Positions 51,736-64,000 of a DNA stretch of 64,000 nt are shown piece after piece (position 1 is the stretch's first letter; every line of letters begins with the position of its first letter). Below the pieces are notes generated by a model. The model had not been told where the DNA came from and searched no databases. It saw nothing but the letters and a program-made list of their open reading frames with translations. Origin of the DNA: Sycobia sp. Sy_11 (taxonomy: Eukaryota > Arthropoda > Insecta > Hymenoptera > Epichrysomallidae); contig JACCIC010000001.1 in the NCBI GenBank assembly GCA_018907035.1, positions 1,899,501-1,963,500 of the forward strand, written 5' to 3'. The position numbers were made by a program, and so were the translations under genes.

Positions 51736-53604
51736 ATTCGCGTATTAGACCGTGGAAGGAAGATGTAACGGTGGTTCGATCAGTAACCCAACATGATTTT
51801 ACTACTCTATACTATGTAGCATTTATTTGAAATGCATCATTTTTACCGTCTATGATCTGAAGATAAATTAGCACATATTACGCCAGAGACTTTATTCTTA
51901 TTTTTCGTTGATTATCTATTAGCTATTAGTTATCTATACTGTTTATACTATAGTTTTACTAATATATTAGTTGTTATTTATGGTTCTAACTAAAGTATAT
52001 CAATATATGTGTACTGTCAATCACTTTACCAAAAAAAAAAAAATGTATTTTAATTGATGATAATTAGTCAGGCATTCATCGCGATGTATGCTTGGGAAAA
52101 ATTCATTGAGACCTCTCGAACAGTACAGACCATATTAAGTTGCGCGTGTACAAAGTTTTCATTCTCCGATTTCTATTGCTGGACCTGCTAATACACTATA
52201 TGCACGAAGCTCTTGAGACAGGTTTCGGACGACATTCGTGCTTCTGGCGCCTGTAACGAGAAGACGTATCCAACCATACGAGCTTTTGTACGCAGGATCT
52301 TGTGTTCATTCTGATCAATTCTAAACATTATATGTAATGATTTACAATCATTCGGCAAAATTCCACGTATAGCCCTCATGATCAATTCAAAGGTCATGGA
52401 CACTTCAAAGGTGTACATTTCGTATTAGTTTGCTAGTTTAAATGTATGAATCTTTCTTACGATCACCTTTGATAAACATAAGATATTCTAATTGAACAGT
52501 TTTGCTCATAGAAAGAAATTAATCGTCTTTTATTCAGGACATTATAAAGTAGATCTTTAATCTATATTCAACATAATGTACATCTTAATTGTAAAACAAC
52601 ATTTATTCCAAACATACAAGGTTCTACCGAAACGACAAGAGAAAAAATTAATAAAAATTTTAATTTTAAACTAGAGTGAAAAGTGGTTGGGCCTTCAAGG
52701 CTCTTGTTTCTGTAAAGGCCGTAATAAATCTTAGAAGGACTGTTGATCTCGAAGCAATTGAACTATGTATGACTATGTGTGCGTTTTTGTATATGTCTAT
52801 TAGTATCCTTTTCAAAAACCGATATATCCTATTTTAGGACTAACAGGAAAAGTGCAGTCGCATTATAGATTGAATTAAATTCCTATATAAATCAATCTTT
52901 TTGTATTGACTGAGACGTTTACAATCTCGTACTTTCCTTACGCCAATGAATCAATAATTCGCTTATTTATCTAACAGCATATTACAAAATTATGTACACT
53001 ATAAACAGTAACAATTGGCATTTATAAATAATGCCTAAATGAGTTCTATTGTCGTGACTGTGCAACAAATCGTCATTTGCGCTAAGACTGCAACTTTTCG
53101 CGTATCGCACGGATCGCGCATCCATCCCAAAACAGCATTTTCATCTACTCGAGCCGCGAGCGTAATCTAGTATAAACATATGCCTTTTTCATCGGACCAG
53201 TTTCGTCGCGCCCGCGCCGTGAGCCCGATGACGGAGAAGAGCGCGCGATAAGCCTAATTCCGCGCGCGAAAACTCCCCCCCCCCCGACCCTTACCTACAT
53301 ATCGCTTATCGCGCCGTGGCAGCGTCGAAATATATTATCCACGGCGCCCTTGTCCCATCCCTACGTCGCCCGTCACGGCGAGCTGTGTAATAGTGTAACT
53401 CGACCGATTGCGCATACCATCGAAGCGCAATTACGCCCGCGCGGATAAGAGAAAGGCGGGCGCAGGTTTAGTGAGGGGGAGGGGGGAGACGTAACTCGCT
53501 CGCGTAAGCCTAAATGGCTTTTCCAGCCGGGTAGAGCAGCGACACGCGCGCGAAACCCGCGGTGTGCTCGCCCAATGGATATACACGGATCCGCGTACTT
53601 CTGC

Positions 53605-53665
<61 letters not shown>

Positions 53666-53803
53666 CGTGGAGGACGCGCGGCGCGGGTGCGCGTTGGAAA
53701 AGCAATTACGAACGAATCGTGGGATCTGGGCAAGGAAGTATCGGCGAGAACGGAGCCCGGTTCGATGCCTGGATAGAGATAGATAGAGAGAGAGAGAGAG
53801 AAT
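53605..53803. repeat. AT microsatellite and GATA/GA run
   Basis: TA run at 53605-53662 and GATAGATAGAGAGAG at about 53774-53801. Confidence 0.95.
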
Positions 53804-56085
53804 GGCTGCGGGTGTACGCTAACAGGATTTTTGGGTATGGCGCGCACAGAGGGATTTTTATTAAAATATAATCAGCGGTGCAAATATTGATTTATTGGAT
53901 AGGAGGTTTTAGTGAATCGCGCTGCATGGACTGTAACTTTGCAAGTAAAGCAAAAGCTGTACAAGTATCGTACTTATACAGGTTTTCGCTTTTGTTTATT
54001 GACGTTTAGAATTTCAGTTATATGCTCATAAATAAGTGAACTTATTAATGTTATCAACTTATTATTATCAATTGTAAATTAATTTACAATTTAAATATTT
54101 TATCCGAAGGCTAGAATTTTTGTGCTTCTAAGTTTATTACAATTAATCAATACTTCATGACCCTTGCACAAGACTACATAGATGTAGTTGTAATCACTGT
54201 TTAGCCCCTCCCTAGCCCCGTTGTTATTAGACGGATGATACGCATTGCAATATATTGGAGACAAACAAGCCAAACCTACGTTTGAGAAACGTCAAGTACG
54301 ATCGGTGATGAGCGGGTTGTTTGTGAAAGAAACCTAAGCAACGTTCAGCAAGTAAGTAGACTGGAATCAGTTACTCTAGGATACTAATCATAAGGTACTA
54401 TAGTACACTGTTAACATATTTCATTTTATACGTTCTGTAAAATTTACAAAATAATAATTTAACAATTAATATCATTTATTATTCTATAAATGCAATATAA
54501 ACGAAGTAAAAATAATTATCAAGAAGGTCTAGTAGAAAAAACTATTGAAAAATGGATGAAGCATATTAACATACATAACGATTAAAATAATTACAATAAT
54601 TCTAACATATAATAAAATAATGAAACAAAGTGATTCATCTTGAATTTCTTAAAATAATTATAACACCTATAATTATTTTACATTATATGTATATATAATA
54701 TAAAAATAATATTCTTAACAAATTCGGAATATGATTCTATAAGTTTTACTTATTATAATGAAAAGAGAAATTTAATTTATTTACATCTATCAGCCAATGA
54801 GATAAGAATACATAAATATCAACGCATACAATTCTACCATTCTATCCTCATATAATACCAATTATTCTTCAAATACATTCATTCTTATGAAAACTGGAAT
54901 CAATGTGTTAACACTGAATTGAACTAGAATATTTAATCGAGTTCTAGAAGAAAGAAGTTTTCCGAATAAAAGAAAAACTTATGAAATAAATAAATCAATA
55001 GAAATGTATAATTTGAAAATGAAGATAACTCAATGTAACTTCATATACTAAACAGCAAAAGACTACTATGTTATAAAAAATCTAGGTCAAGCTTTGAGAA
55101 AATATTCTGCATTTCAATCAGCCGTTTCAATTGCATAAATCTAGAATGATCAGGATCAAGTACGTGAACGTCATCAAGTCATCACATTATCACTTTCTCA
55201 ATTCATTTTCTCTATAGAATTTTGCACTATATATCTGCATTGCTTTGCTTCCAATGTCACGTAAAAATTAATTGACAATCAGTTTCAGGATATGTTTTCA
55301 AGCATCAACACAGATGCATATAGATCTTACAGTTTTACATTCGAGAAAAACTCATTTGTTTAAATTGAGAGACGATATTGGACTTACGATTAGATGAACA
55401 GCGTATTATCATACTTAAGCTCCTTGATTTTAGAAAGGTATTTGACATCGTTTGACTATCACAGTTGCTTTTGTCTTTTGTGTATTTCCAAACGACTTTA
55501 GGAATTATTGATATTTTTATGAAAATAAACTATCGATTATAATCTTCAGAGATGAATCACAAAGGATCCAAAATCCTATACGACAGAGTTTATTTAAAGG
55601 CTCATTGCTATTTCACCTTAACAGTAATCATTTTCATTGTATAATTAGCCATTTGAGTATATCTCATGTTCTGTATGTACTGAGTTTAACAAATTTACAT
55701 TCGATTTCTAAATTGGTTAATTAGAGAACGAGATAATATCAATTATGTTTGAACCTGGGAAGATAGTTGTGAATACAAAGTGTAGTGCTAAACTCCAATT
55801 TATGGTAGAGGATCTACGTGAACTAATTTAAATATACTAATATACTATTTAGCTTGCGCATTACTTAAGGAATTCCACCGTTGTTACTTTACGTAATGTT
55901 TCATGCATTCTAAAAGATTAAGAGCTAGTTATTGGAAATTTTCTATCTAAATACATTGTGTGAACTGTACCGGCTAGCATAAACATGTCCGGTCATGATT
56001 CTACGAAACTTATTGAATGTCATTTTTATTATGCAAAATATTTCAAATACATATCCTACAGTATTTAGATATTCTCTCTAAGTAC

Positions 56086-56188
56086 CGTCCCAAAGATTCC
56101 TTGAAAGGACTATTAAGATAGCTAGCATCTGCTTTGACGTGCAGTGAGGCGGAAAAGCGATCTTCTGGAAATTCCTCACTACTGGGAT
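56086..56188 (-). other. Exon-like island, 103 bp
   Basis: On the minus strand an acceptor (GTGACATTACAG) and a donor (GACG|GTACTT) bound a frame reading PSSEEFPEDRFSASLHVKAD and on to ESLGR. The composition is more protein-like than that of neighbouring frames, but no family is recognised. Confidence 0.2.
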
Positions 56189-56555
56189 CTGTAATGTCAC
56201 TCGCCAATAGATTTAAATTATTAATAAAAAGATACATTGTGAAACTCGTTTAATTCAAATATAGTTAAGTTGAATGTTAATTTATATTCTAATGTATTAT
56301 GTAAACTCAATTTTCAATCATTAAGAATTTATTTACGAAATATCTGGGATGAATAATTGTGAGAAAGAGTGAAACTCATATTTTAAATATTTTTCTTATG
56401 TATTCACTTTCAAAAAATATTCTGTTTTACTTATTCAATAACATTTCTTTTTTGCTTTATTATATAGAAATGATTTTCTTTCTTCCGCATGCTACTCTTA
56501 AGTTTTCTGTGATATAATTTTTAAACCTGATATCTTGTGGTTTTTATGGAATTAA

Positions 56556-56796
56556 GAAATATTTTCATCGGTCTTACAGTCCAATTAAATCAATTGAAAA
56601 TAACACGTAATAATATCAATATATATATTTATATTAATATTAATACATCAATATACAAATACATTTTTAATTTTTATTTTTTATTATTATTATTTTTGTA
56701 TATTGATGTATTAATATTAATATAAATATATATTGATATTATTAAGTATTATTTTCGATTTATTTAATTGGACTGTAAGACCAATGAAAATATTTA
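56556..56796. mobile_element. MITE: 241 bp inverted-repeat element with about 103 bp arms, TTAA flanks
   Basis: The left arm 56556-56659 is nearly the reverse complement of the right arm 56695-56796; for example, CGGTCTTACAGTCCAATTAA pairs with TTAATTGGACTGTAAGACCA. Only about 35 bp (T-rich) separate them. TTAA lies on each side (56552-56555 and 56797-56800), the target duplication expected of piggyBac-type insertions, although in AT-rich DNA this may be chance. There is no coding capacity; the frame at 56537-56725 is read-through of the left arm. RNA from it would fold into a long hairpin. Confidence 0.8.
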
Positions 56797-57123
56797 TTAA
56801 TTTGTATATAAGCAGTTGACAAAAGCACAATTAAAGTATTTTATGGAACTAGTTTATTTTTACATATTTAACTATGCATTATATTAAAAAATAATCACAC
56901 CACTTGTGTATACATTACTATTTGATTATCATGGTATTTATTTTATAAATTTTCGAATATATTCCATATTATAAGAAAATTTGAATTAAATATCAATTAT
57001 ACGTTGTGCATTTTTACACATAAAGTTGTATTAATTAATATCAGCTTTTGGATATTCAATTGATCCATTTAGATTTATTTAATTAATAACACCCTTGAAC
57101 AAAATTATTTCTTGAATGTCTGT

Positions 57124-57126
<3 letters not shown>

Positions 57127-57190
<64 letters not shown>
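57127..57190. repeat. AT microsatellite
   Basis: About 32 uninterrupted TA units. Confidence 0.97.
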
Positions 57191-57195
<5 letters not shown>

Positions 57196-57507
57196 CCTGA
57201 GTCGGAGATAAATGCCTTTTTTTAAGGACAAAGCTTATTGACTGACATGCGACGTAAGTGGATCGTGACTGAAATCTTGATAATCTTAGAATAAGGATAA
57301 TTCTACCCTTTCCATAAAAATATATTTTAATGCAGTTCTTTTTTCATTTTCAAATATATTTATATGATTGATGATAATATCCTCACTTTCTACTCGGAAT
57401 CTAATTTTGTACTCATTGCGTAGAAGCTCAATAATATAATGAAAAAATTGATCTCAGATGTAATGAGATGAAAATTAAATTAAATATATTAAAAACAAAG
57501 ACCTATA

Positions 57508-57710
57508 ATGAGGTCTACGATGGCTCGATCGCTAGAGCAGAGGACTAGTAACTTGGTGATCCGAGTTTAAATCCCGGTCTTGGACGAATGACACAAGCAC
57601 CGCTCTAATAATTTACATGTGCTTTCTTCACAAAAACATCGTAGACTTTCGTCGCTGATTAGCACCGGTATTCGGAAGCATAAATAGAGCGACGTTAAGT
57701 AACATAAAAA
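57508..57710 (+). mobile_element. tRNA-derived SINE (about 200 bp)
   Basis: The head contains a pol III A box (TGGCTCGATCGCTAGAGCA, 57521-57539) and B box (GAGTTTAAATCCC, 57563-57575) at tRNA spacing. Unrelated body sequence follows, ending in GAGCGACGTTAAGTAACATAAAAAAAA, a tail style common to invertebrate SINEs. AAAGACCTATA before it (about 57497-57507) and AAAGACTATA after it (57711-57720) look like target duplications. The tRNA part lacks a proper acceptor stem and 3' pairing, so it is not a tRNA gene. Confidence 0.7.
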
Positions 57711-57828
57711 AAAGACTATATAAAAGCAAGTCTCTTTGATTGATGTCAAAATATTTTAAACCGCAACTACTTCAACACTCTTCTGTTTTGTTCGTCTTCT
57801 TCGTTTAATTTATCAATCTTGTTCCTAA

Positions 57829-58102
57829 AAAGAGAAAGAGAGAGAGAGAGAGAGAGCGATAGACGAGATGAATTTCCGAACCATAAGAAATATCCATTAT
57901 TATTCAGACTTCCTTCAGCCGCGAGTCTTGTGCATCGGCGCCGGGCGATATTTTAAAGTCAAATGACTATGATTAAATGTTGCGCAGTTATTTATAGACA
58001 CGGACGCTCTACATTCCCAAATAGCAGCGTAGACTTACATGGCAGCACTAGGCATCACTCGTGGGTCCTCTTTATAAAAGTGAGAAGAAACGAGGGAGGG
58101 AA

Positions 58103-58191
<89 letters not shown>
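57829..58191. repeat. GA microsatellites
   Basis: A short GA run lies at 57829-57856, and the longest GA run of the window (about 42 units) at 58107-58191. Confidence 0.97.
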
Positions 58192-58193
<2 letters not shown>

Positions 58194-59698
58194 TTCCTTT
58201 TCATATCTCACGGCAGATGCACGATGCAGGCGGTATCAATACGAGGTACCACCTTGAATCCTCTTAAAACCTCGGATTTGTATATTGACTTTACGGGTTA
58301 CGAGATCATCAATCGCTCTGTTGTCGAGAGCATCGATCGCGTCGGTGATACGCGTCTGGGTAGGACAGAAACAGTTATACGACAATGCCATCTCCCGTGG
58401 ATAATTGAGTTAGTTTCGTCACCGGTTAATTACTGCTGTGTGTCTTCTAATTGACAATCGAACAAAACGCATTACTTATGTACGCGGCTCCATTAAGCTG
58501 CAGCGGTCGCATTAGGGGATCAAAAGACAAAGCTTATTTCTTCAAACTTAGCTTATAAGTCGTTGATTTATTATCAAGTAAAAAAATTTATAGCCACGGC
58601 CAGGTCCGGCTCATAATTTTTTATCTATGAAGTACGTGCAGATCGGCTAAGGGTAGTTTTCCTGCTTTTCCAACTCCTCGCCCTTTGTAGCTACAATATA
58701 ACTTTAGGTACTGGCGACACAAGCTAGCTTAAATGGTAAGCTAGCGTGTCTCGTGTTTACGGGGATTTAGCCGTTGCTATATATTCATTTACTTCCTTTT
58801 GTCGTGTTTCCCCTAAATCTGAAGGTGGTTAATAGAAACAATTTACACCTATATTGGTTGGTTCTTACAGTTTTTTAACGATTTTTACTTCAATCTCAAT
58901 ATTTTGTATAATTTATCGATAAAGGACAGTACAGTTTACCTTTTCATATCTTCAGATACAATTAAGATATTCAACTGTAGAAGCATTATATTCACAGAGA
59001 ATTATTATTGAAAAGAAAGAAATTATTAGTAAGATTAACTTTTACGCGATACTAAGCAATATTTAAAGAACTGATTTAAATATATAAGATGGAAGTAGCA
59101 AATTTATTTAAAAAATTATAAAATACATAAATCATTTAAATGATAAGCAAATATCGTACCATACCTTCTATTTTTCTCGGAGTAATCGAATAAAGATCTT
59201 CTCTTCAATTTCTACGTGAGCTGCTTTCCTTTCCAGAATGCTTCTGCACAACCACCGTTTAGGAAAAAAAATAGAAAATGTCTGATAACCAGAATAATAA
59301 ATCATCCTTAAAAATACTTGAATGAATTCCTCGTGAATTAGATATTTTGTCGGATGCACACTTAAGTTAAAAAAGATTCTAAATATAGAACTTTTTGATT
59401 CTGTTAAAAAAAAGAGCAACGAAAAATTTTGCATGTAGAATGGACGTATGATATGATAAAATTTATTCGAAAAGATACATCAAATTTACATTATTATATC
59501 ATTTTCGTGATTAAATGGCAATACCAATTAAAATAATTTTAAATACATAAATAACAATATAATAAAAATAATAAATATAGTAAAAATATATATGAATAAT
59601 AAAAAATCATATGAAATACATAAAATCACATATTCATGAAATGCACTGTTTTCATTGCTAATGAAAATGAAGATCTTAATTACTTCTTCTCTTTTCAG

Positions 59699-59751
59699 GT
59701 ACGTTCAAGCAGAAACACATAATCCATCTTCAATAATTGCTTACATCTCGA
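59699..59751 (+). other. Micro-exon-like island, 53 bp
   Basis: The acceptor TTACTTCTTCTCTTTTCAG and the consensus donor GTAAGTA flank 53 bp that is open in only one frame (YVQAETHNPSSIIAYIS). The splice signals are among the best in the window, but nothing else supports expression. Confidence 0.3.
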
Positions 59752-62699
59752 GTAAGTACATTATGTAAATCACTAGTTTGATATTTACATTCTTTTAATT
59801 TTCATAATTAATATAGAATTTAGAAGTTTTCTCATCTTCGTTAATGTTGGGTTAGTAAATTATTATAAAACGATTGGAATTTACTTGTTACGGTATAAAA
59901 TTCAGAAAAAAATATAATAAAAACTCATTCTCACTTTAAATTTCCAAAACACCAGTCAGGAAGGATCTTCAAAATTACTTTCTATGACATTTTGCATTAA
60001 TGCAATAACCACAGTTAAGCTTCTTGAACGCGATAGTTCCACGTGAACGCTATGCAGTATTCCAAATATCCGGGAAGCGTTCCCATTAACACCTCAAAAG
60101 CATCAGGTACTGAATTAATTTGAGCTGTTGACGAAGAAGGTCGCAGCGAGTATAAAATAAGCAAACCAAGCCGAAGGAAGTTTGCGTCGCTGTTTCTGCG
60201 AGCAAACGCATGGACCAGACGCGGCGCGGCAACTCCGCCCTTTAAAGCGAATAGCTCTGGGACTACTTGTCGCCGCGCCGGGTCGAGCGTGATCGCACCT
60301 GAAACTGTACTTATACTTTGAAAGCCTCATGTATTTGTCATATTCAAAGTCACGTCCTAGAATTCAAGTTTTCACCAGTCTGCTCGATAAGTTTTCCAGT
60401 GGTCTCTTTTGGTTCTTAGTTGCTATAATAGATGAGCAGTGATTTCACATTCGTGGTATCTAGGAATTTCTTTAGAATCAGAATTTAGAGTCAGGGATAA
60501 AGAAAAAACTCGTGAACAAGAGCGCGATTGACAAACAAGTAAACAATAAAAGAATAATTCCTAGATAAAATTCTTAGATAAAATATCTAAATCTCTGGTT
60601 CTAACTTTTCATTCCACCCTTATTCTTTACTCTTGTTTCTAAAAGCCATTGCAATCGGTTTTAGTTAATATTACGCTACAAAACTATAATTTTAGTTTTT
60701 CATTGGACTGTGTGCGCCTAAAGGACTTTCCATAAATTTTGTAAATTTATTTTGTTTGCATTTTTTTCTTCTGCTAGTGCATTAAATAAATAATAATGTC
60801 GTTACCGTATCAAATGATGATGCTTTACTATATCATTTGTGCATCATAATCTTTTTCTAGACACAATTTTCAATTTGAATTTGAATGGTATTACAAAGCT
60901 ACGTTAAACGATTGCAAAAAATAAATCCACTTGAATTTTGAAGAGCCTCCAATACCGATCGCGAAAAATCCGAAATATATTTCTCGAGAAGTATTGATCT
61001 GTATTAGTTATATGCTCCTATAGAATAGCGGATATCGGACGCTAAGAGATTTTGGAGCCCGGGAAGCTCCTGCGGAAAGATACACGGACAATTTTCGACG
61101 AGGCCGTTAGAAACGGTTAAAGACAGCAAACACGAATAGGCGTTAGTTCCGTTGATCGTAGATAATGAGTTACGGAGGGGGAGGGCGGGGGGGGCGCTGG
61201 CATTATTCGCTCGCGTCTCAGGAGCGTCGGGCGTGCCGGTGACACGAAGTTTCGGCTCGGGCGAGGTGAGTTGCGCGGTGAGCCGAGGAGGAAGTTTGGC
61301 CGGCCGTTAACTATCGGCGAGAGTTTGATATAGACAGCGTCGCGATGCGTTTTCGCGTCGATTCTCATTAAATTGAGGATGAACAATGTGCTTCCGGATT
61401 TCGATGAGTATGCACGTACCCGCTTTCCAAAATTTGCGTAGATACAGGCGAACTAAATGTAGTGTGGTGTTTTTTAACCATCGATACAATATCTTTATTG
61501 AAGTAGGATCACTCTTCTGAAAAATCAACTCTGATCTGACAATCGTAGTTGTTAGTATATAATTGACAGAAATTGTATTCACCGACAAAATTCGAGCCAG
61601 ATAACGAATGTATCAGAGATTCTCTATATAGGAAATTAGAATTAAAATATTTGTATTTTCCAGAGTTGCTCTAACGCATCGATGTTTTTTTCTAAATTGC
61701 ATTCCAATTACATGAAAATTAATACCAATTTCCAAAAGTATATAATCTTCATACTTTCCCCACCTGACTAAACATCAATTTCGGTATTCTCATCATTCAC
61801 ATTTAGATTTCTACACACGCGAAATCTCACTTCAGCCTGACATTATAGTTCATTATAGGGGTATTCTTGAGTTACGTATTTGTTTTTGAACAAACTATGG
61901 GATACACAATTATGGTTTTCATTAATTTCAAACCTATCCCCTTATCGCTGAAGAATACCGTAATATTTATTTCTGATTGTCGTTATATTTCTATAAAATT
62001 TTAACTCTCATATCACAAAATGGACTATGCAGTAATTGACAGATTTAAAAATAAACGACTACATATGATTATTCCATTACACAACTCGAGTTTTGTCTTT
62101 CAGTCATTCTCTGAATCTAAACTTATTTCTCTCATTAACTTAAGAGCTTCGGTAGCATTATCAGCTGTTCATTACCTATCCTCTCCTTCCTATTTGCCTC
62201 ACTTCTATTGCGTTATCTCATTGAGTTATATCAGTTTATTCTGCGTATTCGCACGTATCTCGCATATTCAATTTTACCGAGGCGCAGTAATAAGGGAAGG
62301 AGCGTGGCCAATGAAACTAATACTGACAGCAGTACCTTTGCTCGTTTTATAGGCTCTAATTAATATTTAACAAAAGTAGTTTTAACAATAGTTACATATT
62401 TCACAAATATTATGATACGTAAATTATTGTAAAAGAACAGACTTAAAATAACTATTTTACGCATTTAATTCATAGTACATTGCAAAATTTTGATTTTTTG
62501 GTATTTAGGAAACACAAAATATTTATTATCGCTTTTATCAAATAATTATTGCAAGCTAATTCTTTGTAATTAGTTCAGTTCAATTTTTCGAACCTTCTCT
62601 GAAAATCGTAAAAATCGTAAAACAAAACTCGTACTCGAATTAGAAGAGAAAAAAACTTTTTTCTTCTATCTTTCTCTAGCAACTTTGTTGATCGGGATA

Positions 62700-63130
62700 A
62701 AATAGATCAGCCTCTCGTCCATATAATGCGTGAAAACTGAACGGGCAGCATTTAAAGTCATTCCCGCAGCTTCGTAACTGCTCTCCATCATCATTAAAGC
62801 CGCTGATTGAATAAAAGAACGAATAAAACACAGGAATAATCGGCAAGCAGTCCCGACCCGATGGCTAATCTCGCGCGTCGAAACTCCCTTTTTTTAAATG
62901 AAAGGCCAATGGGAGTTCCTCGCGCGGCTGGAAAAAAATCATTTGCATTTTAGAGCCGACGAGCAACGAAATAGAGAGAGAGAGAGAGATAGAGAGAGAG
63001 AGAAAGAGAGTCGTTAGGCAAAAAAAAGGAGAAAGAAAGAGTTAGCGCATCGTTAAGCGTCGTTCGCTCGTCGTGGCGATAGGTCTTGCGCGTAGATAGG
63101 ATCATCTACGTCCATTTGCGTGTGGAAAGA
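62700..63130. promoter_or_regulatory. CpG-rich, AT-motif-containing island (possible enhancer)
   Basis: GC-rich words (CTCGCGCGTCG, CTCGCGCGGCTGG) are interleaved with homeodomain- and POU-like sites: ATTTGCAT at 62941-62948, CCAATGGG and several TAAT cores. This is motif-level evidence only. Confidence 0.2.
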
Positions 63131-63233
63131 GAGTAGGATGATATAGATTGACGGCCGATTTCAGAGTTCCGGAGAATCGCAACAACGTCTTTTTATTGAT
63201 GGAGCAACATACATAAATATATATATATATATA
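62973..63233. repeat. GA and short AT microsatellites
   Basis: GA with GATA and AAAG interruptions at 62973-63010, and a short TA run at 63217-63233. Confidence 0.9.
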
Positions 63234-64000
63234 CCGAAAGTGTTGATTGTTCTGCGATATCGCGCACCTGCCTGGTCCTTTGCACTTTTAATGCCTCGCT
63301 AATTAAACACACTGCATCTTCGTGTAAATGTGTCTAAGTTTGTGCACAGAGTAATTTACTTTTAGCAATTAACGTTTTAACTTTGGTGTAGAAGCCTGTT
63401 TCTGACCGAACTACCCTCGGAGGAAATTGAAGAGTTTTATAAAATCTGAACTCTACAATTTACATTAAAAATATAAAAGAAAACTTTGCACGTGAACGTT
63501 CGACATAAAGATCTATATGACGATCTTCAGGAACTCAGCGTTAGACTTTGTACCTAACTTTTAAGCTAATCGTATAACAGCTTCCCACGCTCTGTCAGCA
63601 GTTTCTTCGCGTGCCTAGTACCCTAAATACGCTTTCAATACCGTACACACTTATAAAGAGCGAGGGGTTTTCTAATCGAAATCAGGCACGTCGATGCGCA
63701 ATATATACGAGAAGAAGAGATGCAAAAAGCGATAGCCTGCACCTTTCCGTTCTCCCTATCAGATTACGTTGAGAGATAATTCGTACCTGCACGCGAACAA
63801 GTATGTAGGCAGAGGACAGAGAGTTCGAAATCGAGCCCGATAGCGAATGTTCGCTATAGGAACACACGTGCCAAAAGAACGAATTCCCTCTCTTCTTCCC
63901 CCTATTATCCGCTGTCCTTTACCGTCGCTGCTCTCGTCCTCTCGTTACAGCTGCGACGCGCAAACGAGTTTGCGGAATCTCTTATGTTACGCGCGCATGG

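Larger units (their letters stand above)
45200..56000. other. Non-coding region with microsatellites and possible repeat fragments
   Basis: No gene is recognised. CAGGCTGTGTCAAAAGTCAT at 47939 resembles a transposon end, but its partner was not found. 47.0-47.6, 49.4-49.9 and 53.1-53.8 kb are CpG-rich. A minus-strand frame at 52188-52418 is unrecognised. Confidence 0.45.
58200..64000. other. Non-coding region with CpG-rich islands
   Basis: GC-rich patches lie at 58200-58450, 60115-60330, 61020-61330 and 63600-64000, without recognisable protein. 63650 (ACTTATAAAGAGCG) contains a TATA-like box in a CpG-rich setting, but no gene can be attached to it. Confidence 0.4.

Noticed and set aside
57520..57590. 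tRNA gene
   Set aside because: A and B boxes are present, but the acceptor stem does not close and the sequence continues into a SINE body and tail.
1..64000. CRISPR arrays, rRNA genes, bacterial operons or integrated viral genes
   Set aside because: The tandem arrays lack spacer structure, no rRNA-like core was seen, and nothing resembles a viral polymerase or capsid gene.

Overview
The window is AT-rich, intron-bearing animal DNA, most likely from an insect. The numerous long GA/CT and AT arrays, the undepleted CpG, the insect-type mariner and Tc1 fossils and a Gly189 chymotrypsin-type serine protease homologue would fit a hymenopteran such as an ant or wasp. That placement is inference; nothing in the window fixes the species. 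Coding density is very low, and most long open frames are read-through of dinucleotide arrays.

The one gene that can be assembled with confidence lies on the minus strand at 38139-44001. Four exons join in phase into a 307-residue secreted S1-family (chymotrypsin fold) protein. It keeps the three expected disulfide pairs and the Asp194 position, but has lost all three catalytic residues (His57 to Ser, Asp102 to Asn, Ser195 to Leu). It is a pseudoprotease (serine protease homologue). A TATA-like box and an eight-codon upstream ORF that ends one base before the start codon lie just upstream. Its 4.5 kb second intron holds a probable 0.8 kb solo LTR and an AT array.

The surroundings of this gene are a cluster of mobile DNA. 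Going right to left: a decayed Tc1-like transposase (about 44.4-45.2 kb); the intronic solo LTR (41.09-41.91 kb); a 2.7 kb block (35340-38049) that may be one element with short terminal inverted repeats and a CTAA duplication, and that carries two different tandem arrays (ten 64 bp units, twelve 25-27 bp units) plus a degenerate longer repeat; and an internally deleted 415 bp mariner with both inverted repeats and TA duplications (34684-35098). The 2.7 kb block starts only 90 bp past the stop codon of the protease homologue, before any AATAAA, so the gene probably takes its 3' end from it.

Elsewhere: 1-4.7 kb is non-coding with microsatellites; 4.8-5.05 kb holds an unrecognised terminal-exon-like frame on the minus strand; 5.5-6.45, 8.2-8.6, 23.0-23.3, 53.1-53.8, 60.1-61.3 and 62.7-63.1 kb are CpG-rich islands without a recognisable gene; 56.55-56.80 kb is a near-perfect inverted-repeat MITE flanked by TTAA; 57.5-57.7 kb is a tRNA-derived SINE with A and B boxes, a short A-rich tail and probable target duplications. 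A few exon-like islands (28.56, 56.09 and 59.70 kb) have good splice signals and one open frame, which could mean that part of the window is intron of a large gene, but none could be named.
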